64,000 nucleotides of DNA from an uncultured Pelagibacteraceae bacterium (GTDB lineage: Bacteria > Pseudomonadota > Alphaproteobacteria > Pelagibacterales > Pelagibacteraceae), in NCBI GenBank assembly GCA_902606115.1, contig CACLFM010000001.1, forward strand, positions 124,001 to 188,000, read 5' to 3'. Shown one piece after another: positions 18,258 to 26,719 of this stretch. The translations under genes and the position numbers were made by a program. Numbering within the stretch: the stretch's first letter is position 1; the number at the start of each line of letters is the position of its first letter. The notes beneath the pieces were generated by a model. It saw only the letters and a program-made list of their open reading frames with translations, was not told the origin of the DNA and did no database searches.

Positions 18258-20738
18258 ATGAAAAAAAATAAAATAACTGCGGTTCTTGGTCCAACGAATA
18301 CTGGAAAAACCTTCCTGGCTATCGAAACGATGCTTTCATTTGACTCTGGCATGATGGGCTTTCCTCTAAGATTATTGGCAAGAGAAGTCTACGATAAAGT
18401 AATAAAGAAAGTTGATCCTAAAAAAGTAGCTCTTATAACTGGAGAGGAAAAAGTAATACCAACGGATGCTAAATATTATTTTTGTACTGTAGAATCTATG
18501 CCAGTTGATAAAATGTTAGATTTTGTTGGAATAGACGAAATACAAATGTGCAGTGACAGTGAGAGAGGTCATATATTTACAGATAGATTTTTAAATTTAA
18601 GAGGCGAAAAATTAACGATGTTCATGGGTTCAAACTCAATGAGAAATATCATTGAAAAATTAGATGAGGATATTGAATATATCGATAGAAAAAGGCTTTC
18701 TAAGTTAACTTACTCAGGTCATAAAAAGATATCTAGAATTGAGAGAAAAAGTGCAATAATCGCATTTTCAGCTGAAGAGGTATACGCAATAGCAGAGTTG
18801 ATAAGAAGACAAAAAGGAGGAGCAGCAATAGTAATGGGATCCTTAAGTCCAAAAACGCGTAATTCTCAAGTAAGTTTATACCAGTCTGGTGATGTTGATT
18901 ATTTGGTGGCAACAGATGCAATTGGAATGGGAATAAATATGGATTTAAATAATGTTTATTTTTCGAACTTAAAAAAATTTGATGGTAAAAAATTAAGGAG
19001 ATTAAAGCTTTCTGAGATATCTCAGATCGCTGGAAGGGCTGGAAGATATTTAAACGATGGTTCATTTGGAATAACTGGTGAATGTGGAGAAATAAGTGCT
19101 GAGGAGATAGAGTTATTAGAAAACCATAAAATCGACGAAATACACACAATTTTTTGGAGAAACCCAAAATTAAATTTTAAAAATGGAGAAAAATTAATAA
19201 AATCTTTAGAGGATAAACCAAATAAAAGTTGGCTTAAAAAAATTGCTGAGTGCGAAGATGAAAAAATACTTAAATATATTCTAAAAGATACTGAAAAGCT
19301 TCAAATCTTTAATAATGAAAATGAACTTAAGTTACTATGGGAATGTTGTCAAATACCAGACTTTGTTAAAAAAACTTATGGAAACCATTTAGAAGTTGTT
19401 GGAAAAGTTTTTAATTTTCTAAGAGAGTCTCCTGGAAAAATAACAAATAAATATATGAAGCAACAATTGTCTATACTTGATAAATTAGACGGAAATGTGG
19501 ACTCTATATCAAATAGGATTGCTAATGTTAGAACATGGTCTTATATAGCGAATAAAAATGGATGGGTAGAAAACCAAGACTATTGGATTGAAAGAGCCAA
19601 ATTTTTAGAAGATAGATTGTCAGATCGGTTACATGATGAACTTACAAAAAGTTTTATTGATAAACGGGCAAGTGTTTTAGCAAAAGGTTTAAAGCAAGAT
19701 ATTATATTTGAGACTAAAATAGTTGAAAATGAAAAAGTTATGATCAATAACCAGTTTATTGGGAATTTAAAAGGTTTAAAGCTTGAACTTGATTTTAAAA
19801 TTGGAGATTTAGACTCTGATATAAAGTCTTTGAAAAAAGCGTCAAGGCAGAATGTAGGTCCAGAGATATTAGGGAGAATTAATCAAATAATAAAAACAAA
19901 AAATATAGAATTGAGAAAGGATCTTAAATTATACTGGAACAATTTTCCAATAGCATATCTGTCTAAAGGTAACGATTACTTAAAACCTGAAATAACTGTA
20001 ATAGTTGATGATGTTATTGAAACTGACGATAAAAACAAATTACAAAATTTTTTAAAAAAATGGTTAAATGGAAAGATACACAGAGAATTAGATGGTCTTA
20101 TTGAATTAAAAGACATAAAATCACATAATTCTTCGACTAGAGCTTTATCTTATATGTTGTATGAAAATAATGGAGTTTTAAAAAGAGATAATATTGGAAA
20201 ATTGTTAAGCGAGATTGATCAAAAAGAAAGAAAAATCTTAAGAGATCATGGGGTAAAATTTGGTAGATATCACGTATTTTTATACAAACTATTTAAACCA
20301 AACATTGTTTCTTTAAGATTAATTTTATGGAAAAATTATAATGAAAAAAATTATAATTTAGAACCCCCAACCTTTGGCTTAAATTTTCTGAATGATAAAA
20401 AATTCACTGATAAAAATTTTATGCTTCTCTGTGGTTTTGAAAAGTTCGACGGATATTTTGTACGTATAGATATTTTAGAAAGATTATTTATAGAAATTAT
20501 AGGCTCAAAATCTGTTAAAAATAACAAAATTGAATTAGTTCCTAAAATGTTGAATCTTTTAGGTTGTAGTAGAGATAATTTCCTAAAATTAATAAAAAAA
20601 ATGAATTACAATGTGTCACTTGAAAATGATAAATATTTTCTTAAATATAATCCAAATAAAAAAATTAACAGAATACCTAAGGACAAGTTTCGAAGTGACA
20701 ATCCATTTGCTGCTTTGAAAGAACTAAATTTAAAATGA
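18258..20738 (+). CDS. SUV3-like DExH-box RNA helicase
   Basis: An 826-residue superfamily 2 helicase resembling the mitochondrial SUV3 RNA helicase. Walker A is AVLGPTNTGKTFLA at the very N-terminus, Walker B is GIDEIQMCSDSERGH (DEIQ), and the second RecA domain has VMGSLSPKTRNSQVSLYQSGDVDYLVATDAIGMGIN and the arginine motif QIAGRAGRY. The SUV3-type C-terminal region follows to about residue 480, with an additional Lys-rich tail of about 340 residues. In mitochondria SUV3 works with polynucleotide phosphorylase in RNA turnover; a link to the pnp gene in this window is plausible but unproven. It is first in a group with the TerB-like, ferredoxin and CarD genes, each overlapping the next. Confidence 0.9.
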   Translation: MKKNKITAVLGPTNTGKTFLAIETMLSFDSGMMGFPLRLLAREVYDKVIKKVDPKKVALITGEEKVIPTDAKYYFCTVESMPVDKMLDFVGIDEIQMCSDSERGHIFTDRFLNLRGEKLTMFMGSNSMRNIIEKLDEDIEYIDRKRLSKLTYSGHKKISRIERKSAIIAFSAEEVYAIAELIRRQKGGAAIVMGSLSPKTRNSQVSLYQSGDVDYLVATDAIGMGINMDLNNVYFSNLKKFDGKKLRRLKLSEISQIAGRAGRYLNDGSFGITGECGEISAEEIELLENHKIDEIHTIFWRNPKLNFKNGEKLIKSLEDKPNKSWLKKIAECEDEKILKYILKDTEKLQIFNNENELKLLWECCQIPDFVKKTYGNHLEVVGKVFNFLRESPGKITNKYMKQQLSILDKLDGNVDSISNRIANVRTWSYIANKNGWVENQDYWIERAKFLEDRLSDRLHDELTKSFIDKRASVLAKGLKQDIIFETKIVENEKVMINNQFIGNLKGLKLELDFKIGDLDSDIKSLKKASRQNVGPEILGRINQIIKTKNIELRKDLKLYWNNFPIAYLSKGNDYLKPEITVIVDDVIETDDKNKLQNFLKKWLNGKIHRELDGLIELKDIKSHNSSTRALSYMLYENNGVLKRDNIGKLLSEIDQKERKILRDHGVKFGRYHVFLYKLFKPNIVSLRLILWKNYNEKNYNLEPPTFGLNFLNDKKFTDKNFMLLCGFEKFDGYFVRIDILERLFIEIIGSKSVKNNKIELVPKMLNLLGCSRDNFLKLIKKMNYNVSLENDKYFLKYNPNKKINRIPKDKFRSDNPFAALKELNLK

Positions 20739-21160
20739 TACTAAAATTTTTTAACAAAGATAACCAATCAAATAATGACAGTGATTTACTTAATGTAGCC
20801 TGTTTGATGATACATGCTGCTAAAATTGATGAAAATTACACAGATAGAGAGAAAAGTATTGTAAAAAATACCATTAAAAAACTTAATGATGACAATGAGG
20901 ATGTAGATAAATTGATGATAATTGCTGAAGAAAAGGAATCGGATTCTAACCACATACAAGAGTTTACTAAAAGTATCAAATCTATGGACAAGGATAAGAA
21001 AAAAGAAATTATTAAAAATATTTGGGAAATTATTTTATCAGACGGTAATTCAGACATTTACGAGGAAAATCTAATGAGACGTTTGGCGGGATTGCTTTAC
21101 ATTGATGATAAAACTATTGGTGAAATAAAATTAAACATACAGACTGAACAAAAAAAATGA
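20735..21160 (+). CDS. TerB-like domain protein
   Basis: A 141-residue all-helical cytoplasmic protein with the TerB/DjlA-type pattern: [28 protein letters not shown] in the first half and [28 protein letters not shown] in the second, each holding acidic residues of the presumed metal site. Members are found near stress and membrane-associated functions, but the biochemical role is not known. It overlaps the helicase stop by 4 bases and the ferredoxin start by 4 bases, so it is co-expressed with both. Confidence 0.75.
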   Translation: MILKFFNKDNQSNNDSDLLNVACLMIHAAKIDENYTDREKSIVKNTIKKLNDDNEDVDKLMIIAEEKESDSNHIQEFTKSIKSMDKDKKKEIIKNIWEIILSDGNSDIYEENLMRRLAGLLYIDDKTIGEIKLNIQTEQKK

Positions 21161-21483
21161 CTTATATAGTCAATGACAAATGTATAAAATGCAAGCTCAT
21201 GGATTGTGTAGAAGTTTGCCCAGTAGACTGTTTCTACGAAGGAAAAAATATGCTTGTAATTAAACCTGATGAGTGTATAGATTGTGGCGTTTGTGAGCCA
21301 GAATGTCCAATAGATGCAATAAAACCAGATACAGAAAAAGGATCCGAAAAATGGTTAGAGATGAACCAAAAATATTCAGAAATTTGGCCAAATATTTCTC
21401 AGAAAAAAAATCCTCCAATTGATAACGAAAAGTATAAAAATGAAGAAAATAAATTTGAAAAGTATTTTAAAGAAAACCTTTAA
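21157..21483 (+). CDS. fdxA: Seven-iron ferredoxin (FdxA type)
   Basis: A 108-residue electron carrier with one 3Fe-4S and one 4Fe-4S cluster. The cysteine pattern is [21 protein letters not shown] followed by [16 protein letters not shown], matching FdxA of proteobacteria. The C-terminal segment [19 protein letters not shown] is also typical. Its partner enzymes are unknown. The gene overlaps the TerB-like gene by 4 bases, and its last 44 bases also encode the start of CarD in another frame. Confidence 0.93.
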   Translation: MTYIVNDKCIKCKLMDCVEVCPVDCFYEGKNMLVIKPDECIDCGVCEPECPIDAIKPDTEKGSEKWLEMNQKYSEIWPNISQKKNPPIDNEKYKNEENKFEKYFKENL

Positions 21484-22312
21484 AAAGAAAAAAACAGTAC
21501 CAAAAAAAGTAAAAGTAAAAGCCAAATTTAAAGTTAAAAAAAATATTATAAAAAAAGTTGGCAGACCAAAAATTTTAAAAAAAGAAAATCTAAATAAAAC
21601 TGGAAAAAAAGTTTCAAAAAACAATGTCAATAAAAATGATAACTTAAAACTTACAAAAACTTTAGATCAAAAACCAGAAATAGTAAAAATTAAAAAACAA
21701 GGAACAGAAAAAAGAGAATACAAAATAAAGGATTATATTGTTTATCCAAAACACGGTGTGGGTCAAATATTGTCAGTTAGCGCAAAAAAAATCGGAGATA
21801 TTGATGTCCAGTGCTATGATATTAAATTTGAAAAAGATAAAGCTATTGGATTATTGCCCATCAACAAACAATCAAACTTAAGGCCATTGTCAACAATTAA
21901 CCAAGTAAATAAATCTATCTCTATTTTAAAAGGAAAACCTAAAATAAAAAGATCTATGTGGAGTAGACGGGCTCAGGAATATGAGCAAAAAATTACATCT
22001 GGAAAAATTTATGATCTTGCAGAAGTTGTAAGAGATCTAAACAAAGGAGATGATATAATGATAGACCAATCTTATAGCGAGAGACAATTGTTTGAAAAAG
22101 CTTATGAAAGAATTATTTCAGAATTTCAAATTGTATTAAATATATCTCTTGAGAATACTCAAAAAAAACTAGATAAAGCCTTAAAAAGAAACTTAGAGAA
22201 AAACGAAGCTATAAATCAAAAAGAAAAAAAATCAGAAGCTCATAAACAATCAGTAGAAGATGTAAGTGAAGAGGAAAGCGTAAGTTTAGCTACAGAGAAT
22301 GACGAAGAGTAA
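21440..22312 (+). CDS. CarD-family transcription regulator with a long Lys-rich N-terminal tail
   Basis: A CarD/CdnL-type protein of 290 residues from the ATG at 21440. CarD proteins bind RNA polymerase beta and stabilise open promoters, notably for rRNA. The conserved domain begins near residue 92 ([21 protein letters not shown]) and runs to about 250 with [29 protein letters not shown]. Residues 1-90 form an unusual tail rich in Lys, with few acidic residues, resembling histone H1-type tails. The start overlaps fdxA by 44 bases; a TTG 21 bases earlier is a less likely start. The C-terminus is acidic ([10 protein letters not shown]). A hairpin terminator follows at once. Confidence 0.88.
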   Translation: MKKINLKSILKKTFKKKKTVPKKVKVKAKFKVKKNIIKKVGRPKILKKENLNKTGKKVSKNNVNKNDNLKLTKTLDQKPEIVKIKKQGTEKREYKIKDYIVYPKHGVGQILSVSAKKIGDIDVQCYDIKFEKDKAIGLLPINKQSNLRPLSTINQVNKSISILKGKPKIKRSMWSRRAQEYEQKITSGKIYDLAEVVRDLNKGDDIMIDQSYSERQLFEKAYERIISEFQIVLNISLENTQKKLDKALKRNLEKNEAINQKEKKSEAHKQSVEDVSEEESVSLATENDEE

Positions 22313-22314
22313 AA

Positions 22315-22353
22315 AAAAACGCTTCTCACACAATCGTTATGAGAAGCGTTTTT
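22315..22353. terminator. Bidirectional hairpin terminator after carD
   Basis: A 14-base stem AAAAACGCTTCTCA / TGAGAAGCGTTTTT with an 11-base loop starts 3 bases after the CarD stop. The stem is flanked by an A run and a T run, so it can end transcripts from both sides: CarD on the plus strand and the 23-residue gene on the minus strand, whose stop lies 13 bases away. Confidence 0.85.
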
Positions 22354-22365
22354 AAAAAAGAAATA

Positions 22366-22437
22366 CTATCTTCTTTTTTTTCTTTTCTTAGCTTTTTTCT
22401 TAGCTTTTTTCTTAGCTTTTTTTCTTCTTTTAGCCAT
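22366..22437 (-). CDS. Lys/Arg/Ala microprotein, 23 residues
   Basis: An ATG frame of 23 codons encoding almost only Lys, Arg and Ala: MAKRRKK, then repeats of AKKK, then a KRKKRR end. Eighteen of 23 residues are Lys or Arg. A strong ribosome-binding site GGGAG sits 6 bases before the ATG, and the gene ends just before a bidirectional terminator, so it looks like a proper transcription unit. It resembles the AlgP/histone H1-type basic tails and likely binds nucleic acid, which is inference. A perfect inverted repeat and a possible TTGACA -35 lie upstream. It is too short for common gene finders. Confidence 0.75.
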   Translation of the reverse strand: MAKRRKKAKKKAKKKAKKRKKRR

Positions 22438-22455
22438 CTTTAGCTCCCTGTTTGT

Positions 22456-22474
22456 ACGAATCATTTTGATTCGT
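22456..22474 (-). promoter_or_regulatory. Inverted repeat in the leader of the 23-residue gene
   Basis: ACGAATCA-ttt-TGATTCGT is a perfect 8-base inverted repeat, 19 bases before the ATG of the microprotein gene. It falls at or just after the transcription start expected from the upstream TTGACA (22509-22514, minus strand), so it could be an operator or a leader hairpin. Confidence 0.5.
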
Positions 22475-22485
22475 TGTTTAACTAA

Positions 22486-22514
22486 TTTTTAAATTTTTTA
22501 TTATGTTATGTCAA
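22486..22514 (-). promoter_or_regulatory. Possible promoter of the 23-residue gene
   Basis: On the minus strand a consensus -35 TTGACA (22509-22514) is followed after 17 bases by TAAAAA (22486-22491), a weak -10. The rest of the roughly 190-base gap to the acyl-CoA ligase stop is plain AT-rich sequence in which I see nothing else. Confidence 0.4.
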
Positions 22515-22629
22515 ATATATAATTTTTTAGAAATTAAGTTGTAAAATTAAAATTTATTTTTAATTTTTTATATTTATTACAATGTAAAAACATTAATGTT
22601 TATGCGATTAATATAACACCAACAACTCG

Positions 22630-24333
22630 CTAATTATTATAAAGTTCTTCAAAATTTTTTTTGTAAAGTTTAATAATCTTATATCTTTTTAACTTTAATG
22701 TTGGTGTCATCATACCATTTTCAATTGAAAAATTTTCTTTAACAACAAAATATTTTTTTATTTTTTCTATTTTAGTTAAATTTTTATTTATTTTTTCCAT
22801 CTCAACACTTAAATCCTCTTTACTTATATGTATTTGTATATTTAAAACTATTAAAGCTACAAGATAAGGTTTGTTATCACCATAAACTAAACATTGATCT
22901 ATAAAATTAGAATTTGTTATTGCTGTTTCAACTTTAACTGGTGATATGTTATCTCCGCCAGGTGTGATTAATATATCTTTTTTTCTATCTGTTATTTTTA
23001 AATAATTGTTTACAAATTTTCCTATATCACCTGTATGAAGCCATCCATCAACCAATACTTTTTCGGTCTCTACTTTATTATTCCAGTAACCTAACATAAT
23101 ATTTTCTCCCTTGACTAATATTTCACCATCTTCAGCTATTTTTACATTGTTACACCTGAAGGGAATTCCAACAGTATCAATTCTAATATCCTCGATAGGA
23201 TTACAGCTAACAACAGGTGAGCTCTCCGTTAAACCATATCCTTGTAAAGTAGGTAGTCCTATAGAATTTAAAAAAGTGCCAATTTTTGGGTCAAGAGCCC
23301 CACCACCTGAGACAAATGTTTTGAGGCTACCTCCAAATTGTTTTTTTATCTTAGATCTTACCAGAATTTCACATATATTATTTATTATCTTATCTTTAAG
23401 AGTCATTTTTTCTTTTCTAAATTTTTTTGAACCAAGTTTCAAAGTATTCTCAACTAAATATTTTTTTATACCACTCGATTTATTAAATGCAGAATTAATC
23501 TTTTGATACAAGTTTTGATAAAACCTTGGAACAGCTGTCATGATATCTGGTGAGCAATCACTAATATTTTTAAGTAACTTATCAATGCTTTCTGCATAAA
23601 ACACTTTTGCTCCTACAGCGATTTGAATAAATTGCACAGTATGTTCATAAGAATGTGATAAAGGTAGCCAAGTTAAAAACTTCATATCTTTAGATATAAT
23701 CGATTTGAGCAATTCATAACCTCCTTCACAGTTACTTAGAATCCCACCGTGACTCAAGATCACTCCTTTGGGATTTCCTTGTGTGCCTGAAGTATATATA
23801 ATGCAAGCTGGGTCATGCCTTTTTAAATTTATTTCATTATCAAAAATTTCAAAATTATTTTTTTTATTAATAATATCTTCCATACAAATATAATTTTCAT
23901 ATTCAAAATTTTCTAATCGTTCAAATGAAATAACTTGTTTAATCTTTTTAAAATTCAAAATACTTTTTATCTTTGAAAATTGATTATCATTTGAAACTAT
24001 TACAATCGAAGGTTCGCAATCATTAATTATATACTCATAATCATTAGTTGTGTAAGTAGTATATGCGGGCACACTAATTCCACCTGATAACATAATTGCT
24101 AGATCAGATATAAACCACTCTGGTCTATTTTCTGATATTAAAATACATCTATCGCCTAATTTTATGTGTTTAGAAATTTGAGTTGATAAATGATTTATCA
24201 ATAAATAAGTTTTTCCCCAACTTATTTCGATTTGTGGTTTACCTAGATTGGTTAAAAAAATCTTATTTTTGTCTTGTTTCTTGTACTGATCAAAAAAAAG
24301 TTCCAATAGATTATTATAATTATTTAATTTCAT
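22630..24333 (-). CDS. Long-chain acyl-CoA synthetase (AMP-binding family)
   Basis: A 567-residue adenylate-forming enzyme that activates a fatty acid with ATP and joins it to CoA. The AMP-binding signature is IIYTSGTQGNPKGVILSH (about residues 180-197), followed by the family motifs GYGLTESSPVV and WLHTGDIG, and DRKKDILITPGGDNISPVKVE with the hinge. The long linker and the ILITPGGDNISP motif place it with long-chain acyl-CoA ligases (FadD/FadD15 type). The final Lys motif region is LTKIEKIKKYFVV. Free chain-length preference is not readable. Downstream gap contains the 23-residue gene. Confidence 0.9.
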   Translation of the reverse strand: MKLNNYNNLLELFFDQYKKQDKNKIFLTNLGKPQIEISWGKTYLLINHLSTQISKHIKLGDRCILISENRPEWFISDLAIMLSGGISVPAYTTYTTNDYEYIINDCEPSIVIVSNDNQFSKIKSILNFKKIKQVISFERLENFEYENYICMEDIINKKNNFEIFDNEINLKRHDPACIIYTSGTQGNPKGVILSHGGILSNCEGGYELLKSIISKDMKFLTWLPLSHSYEHTVQFIQIAVGAKVFYAESIDKLLKNISDCSPDIMTAVPRFYQNLYQKINSAFNKSSGIKKYLVENTLKLGSKKFRKEKMTLKDKIINNICEILVRSKIKKQFGGSLKTFVSGGGALDPKIGTFLNSIGLPTLQGYGLTESSPVVSCNPIEDIRIDTVGIPFRCNNVKIAEDGEILVKGENIMLGYWNNKVETEKVLVDGWLHTGDIGKFVNNYLKITDRKKDILITPGGDNISPVKVETAITNSNFIDQCLVYGDNKPYLVALIVLNIQIHISKEDLSVEMEKINKNLTKIEKIKKYFVVKENFSIENGMMTPTLKLKRYKIIKLYKKNFEELYNN

Positions 24334-24340
24334 AAAATTT

Positions 24341-24427
24341 TGGTGGGCGAAGAGAGACTCGAACTCTCACAACATTGCTGCTATTGGATTTTGAGTCCAA
24401 CGCGTCTACCAGTTCCGCCATTCGCCC
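24341..24427 (-). tRNA. tRNA-Leu (anticodon CAA)
   Basis: An 87-base class II tRNA with encoded CCA, read on the minus strand. The acceptor stem GGGCGAA pairs with TTCGCCC. The D arm begins TGGCGGAACTGGTAGACGC. The anticodon stem TTGGA/TCCAA carries loop CTCAAAA with anticodon CAA. A variable arm (TAGCAGCAATGTTG) and the T arm GAGAG-TTCGAGT-CTCTC follow. It reads the TTG codon. Confidence 0.97.
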
Positions 24428-24487
24428 TTTTTAATTAATTTAACATAAAATTTATAGTATAAAGGTAGTTTTTAGAACATAAAAAAT

Positions 24488-25090
24488 ATGATAAAAAATA
24501 TTTATAATAGGTCAATTAAAATTGCTGGTCACAAAAATTCTAAAAAATTTTTAGGTCTTATATCATTCATAGAAAGCTTTATTTTTCCTATTCCACCAGA
24601 CGTATTTATAATTCCTATGACAATTGCTAAGAAAAAAGAATGGAAAAAAATAGCTTTAATAGCAACAACTGGATCTGTGTTAGGTGCTTGTTTAGGATAT
24701 TTAATAGGATTTATTTTTTTTAATGAGATTGGAATTAAAATATTTGAGCTATATGGAGTTGATAACGCAAATTTTTTAAAAAATAAGGTTTCTTCTGATG
24801 GTGGAACAATTGCTTGGATAACCTTACTTGCGATTGCAGGTTTTACACCTGTCCCTTTTAAGTTACTCACTATTACAAGTGGGTTTGTGCATTTTAATTT
24901 TTTTTATTTTATCGTAGTCTCTCTTCTCACAAGAGGATCTAGATTTTTCATTATTTCCTTTCTTCTAAGTAATTTTGGTGTTGCGATGAAAAAAATTATC
25001 GAAAAAAAGCTTTTGCCAGTCTCAATTTTGATTTCCACTATTATTATAATTTTTGCATTTTTTGTATATAAATTCCTAATAAATTTTTAA
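24488..25090 (+). CDS. YqaA/DedA-like VTT-domain membrane protein
   Basis: A 200-residue inner-membrane protein of the VTT/SNARE-associated (DedA-like, YqaA) family. The signature FIESFIFPIPPDVFIIPM lies near the N-terminus, GSVLGACLGYLIGF is the following helix, and AGFTPVPFKLLTITSGFV is the re-entrant motif. About four to five hydrophobic segments are seen. DedA-family proteins have been linked to undecaprenyl-phosphate or phospholipid flipping; which applies to YqaA is unclear. It is followed 5 bases later by dsbB and then coq7. Confidence 0.83.
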   Translation: MIKNIYNRSIKIAGHKNSKKFLGLISFIESFIFPIPPDVFIIPMTIAKKKEWKKIALIATTGSVLGACLGYLIGFIFFNEIGIKIFELYGVDNANFLKNKVSSDGGTIAWITLLAIAGFTPVPFKLLTITSGFVHFNFFYFIVVSLLTRGSRFFIISFLLSNFGVAMKKIIEKKLLPVSILISTIIIIFAFFVYKFLINF

Positions 25091-25095
25091 AATAA

Positions 25096-25575
25096 ATGTC
25101 TAACCAAATTATTAAGTACTTTTTTTTATTCACATTTGTTGTAAGTTTTTTTTCTTTAGCTGCAGCTTTTTATATTGAATATATTCTTGGTTTTAAACCA
25201 TGTGTATTATGTTTATATCAAAGAATACCTTATGCTTTGGCTTTAATAATTAGTTTGATAGCTTTTTTTTATAATAATAAAAATATATTATTAAAATTTT
25301 TAGCACTTACTTTTATTTCAAGTCTTCTAATATCAGGTTATCATGTAAGCATTGAAAATGGGTTTATCGAGCCAATATTTTCGTGCACAGGTGAAAATAC
25401 CAATATTATTGATAAAGAAGAAATATTAAAATCTCTTAAAAATAATACTCAAGTTGATTGCAAAGACGTAAATTTTTCATTGTTTGGGGTTTCGCTTGCG
25501 ACTTTAAATTTTATAAATTCGTTTGTTTTTACTACTGTCATTGTCTATATATTCAAATATGCAAAAAAAAAGTAA
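25096..25575 (+). CDS. dsbB: Disulfide bond formation protein B (DsbB family)
   Basis: A 159-residue inner-membrane quinone reductase that re-oxidises the periplasmic thiol oxidase DsbA and passes electrons to ubiquinone. The first catalytic pair is in KPCVLCLYQRIPYAL (C-V-L-C after the first helix), the second pair is the Cys in IFSCTGENTN and the Cys in NTQVDCKD of the second periplasmic loop. Four hydrophobic helices are present. The 3' end overlaps the coq7 start by 17 bases, linking it to quinone biosynthesis. DsbA is not in this window. Confidence 0.9.
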   Translation: MSNQIIKYFFLFTFVVSFFSLAAAFYIEYILGFKPCVLCLYQRIPYALALIISLIAFFYNNKNILLKFLALTFISSLLISGYHVSIENGFIEPIFSCTGENTNIIDKEEILKSLKNNTQVDCKDVNFSLFGVSLATLNFINSFVFTTVIVYIFKYAKKK

Positions 25576-26095
25576 TAAAAAAAAAATTGAAGAATTTATT
25601 AGAGTTGATCATGCAGGTGAGAGAGGTGCTATTAAAATTTATGAAGGTCAACTATTAGCTTTAAATACTATAGTTAAAAATGAAGAGTTAAAAAAAACTA
25701 TTGAACACATGAAAGAGCACGAAGTAGAGCATTGTGAATTTTTTGAGAAAGAAATTAAAAAAAGAGGGATTGAACCAACTAAATTTTTACCTTTATGGGA
25801 CCTTTTAGGTTTAGGCTTAGGTTTTGGAAGTACTTTGTTGGGAAAAAAAGCAGCGATGCTTTGTACTGCATCTGTTGAAGAGGTGATAGATGAGCATTAC
25901 TTTAATCAGATAAAAGAAATCAAAAATGATGAAAAAGTTTTAAGAAAAAAAATCGAAAAATTTAGACAAGATGAAATAGATCATAAAGATATTGCATATG
26001 ATGAAGGAGCAACCAAAGATGGCTTGTATTCAATATTTGATAAAGTGATAAAAACTGGGTCTAAAATTGCAATCAATATATCTGAAAAAATTTAA
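25559..26095 (+). CDS. coq7: Demethoxyubiquinone hydroxylase, Coq7 family
   Basis: Di-iron hydroxylase that carries out the last hydroxylation in ubiquinone synthesis, here of the COQ7 (mitochondrial/alphaproteobacterial) type. 178 residues from the ATG at 25559. The two repeated iron-binding motifs are visible: HAGERGAIKIYEGQ and HMKEHEVEHCEFF in the first half, CTASVEEVIDEHYFNQ and RQDEIDHKDIAYDEGA in the second. A Gly-rich hydrophobic helix (LLGLGLGFGSTLLG) likely touches the membrane. The earlier in-frame start at 25523 would add residues inside dsbB and is less likely. Confidence 0.93.
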   Translation: MQKKSNKKKIEEFIRVDHAGERGAIKIYEGQLLALNTIVKNEELKKTIEHMKEHEVEHCEFFEKEIKKRGIEPTKFLPLWDLLGLGLGFGSTLLGKKAAMLCTASVEEVIDEHYFNQIKEIKNDEKVLRKKIEKFRQDEIDHKDIAYDEGATKDGLYSIFDKVIKTGSKIAINISEKI

Positions 26096-26662
26096 TTAGG
26101 GTTCAAGTTCAACGTCCCAATATAAATAGTCCATCCAACTTTTATGTAGAAAATTTGGCGGAAAATTTCTACCATTTCTATGCAAGTCTTCTGTGGTAGG
26201 TTGAAAAGGTCTTTGATTTAATTTCATTCCTGATTTTTCTAATAGTCGACCACCTTTTTTTACATTACAACCTGAACAAGCTGTTACAACATTATCCCAA
26301 TCAGTTTTTCCTCCTTTTGATCTTGGCAATAAATGATCAAAGGTTAGTTCATGTTTACTTCCGCAATACTGACATGAAAATTTATCTCTTAAAAAAACAT
26401 TAAATCTTGTAAAATTTGGGTTAGAAAGTGGTTTGATGTAACTCTTGAGTGCAATAACGCTTGGAAGTTTCATGCTAAATGAAGGGCTTCTTATTACTCT
26501 ATCATAATAGGAAACTATTGAAACTCTATCTAAAAAAACAGATTTAATTGAGTCTTGCCAGCTCCATAAAGACAATGGATAATAACTTAAGGGTCTATAA
26601 TCTGCATTTAATACAAGTGCGGGACATTTTTCTAATGATACATTGTGATCTTTGAAATTCAT
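26096..26662 (-). CDS. HNH endonuclease-family protein
   Basis: A 188-residue protein with an HNH nuclease domain in its second half: CQYCGSKHELTFDHLLPRSKGGKTDWDNVVTACSGCN. The two CxxC zinc pairs (CQYC, CSGC), the catalytic His in DHLLPRSKGG and the Asn of the fold are all there. The N-terminal half (ALVLNADYRPLSYYPLSLWSWQDSIKSVFL) matches the DUF found with many bacterial chromosomal HNH proteins of unknown role. It is convergent with coq7 (ends adjoin) and has no restriction-modification partner nearby, so it is probably a housekeeping nuclease rather than a restriction enzyme. Confidence 0.88.
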   Translation of the reverse strand: MNFKDHNVSLEKCPALVLNADYRPLSYYPLSLWSWQDSIKSVFLDRVSIVSYYDRVIRSPSFSMKLPSVIALKSYIKPLSNPNFTRFNVFLRDKFSCQYCGSKHELTFDHLLPRSKGGKTDWDNVVTACSGCNVKKGGRLLEKSGMKLNQRPFQPTTEDLHRNGRNFPPNFLHKSWMDYLYWDVELEP

Positions 26663-26719
26663 AAATTAAATTAACCCAAAAAAAAAATTAATTCAATGCT
26701 TCAAATTGTTAAATTTAAT

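Noticed and set aside
18733..19167. 144-codon open frame opposite the SUV3-like helicase
   Set aside because: Lies wholly over the helicase core motifs; rich in Phe, Leu and His as mirror codons, no start context.
23111..23506. 131-codon open frame opposite the acyl-CoA ligase
   Set aside because: Covers conserved ligase motifs on the other strand; no independent evidence.
26096..26662. HNH gene as a restriction or homing system
   Set aside because: No methyltransferase or specificity gene nearby, and its N-terminal domain is that of common chromosomal HNH proteins.
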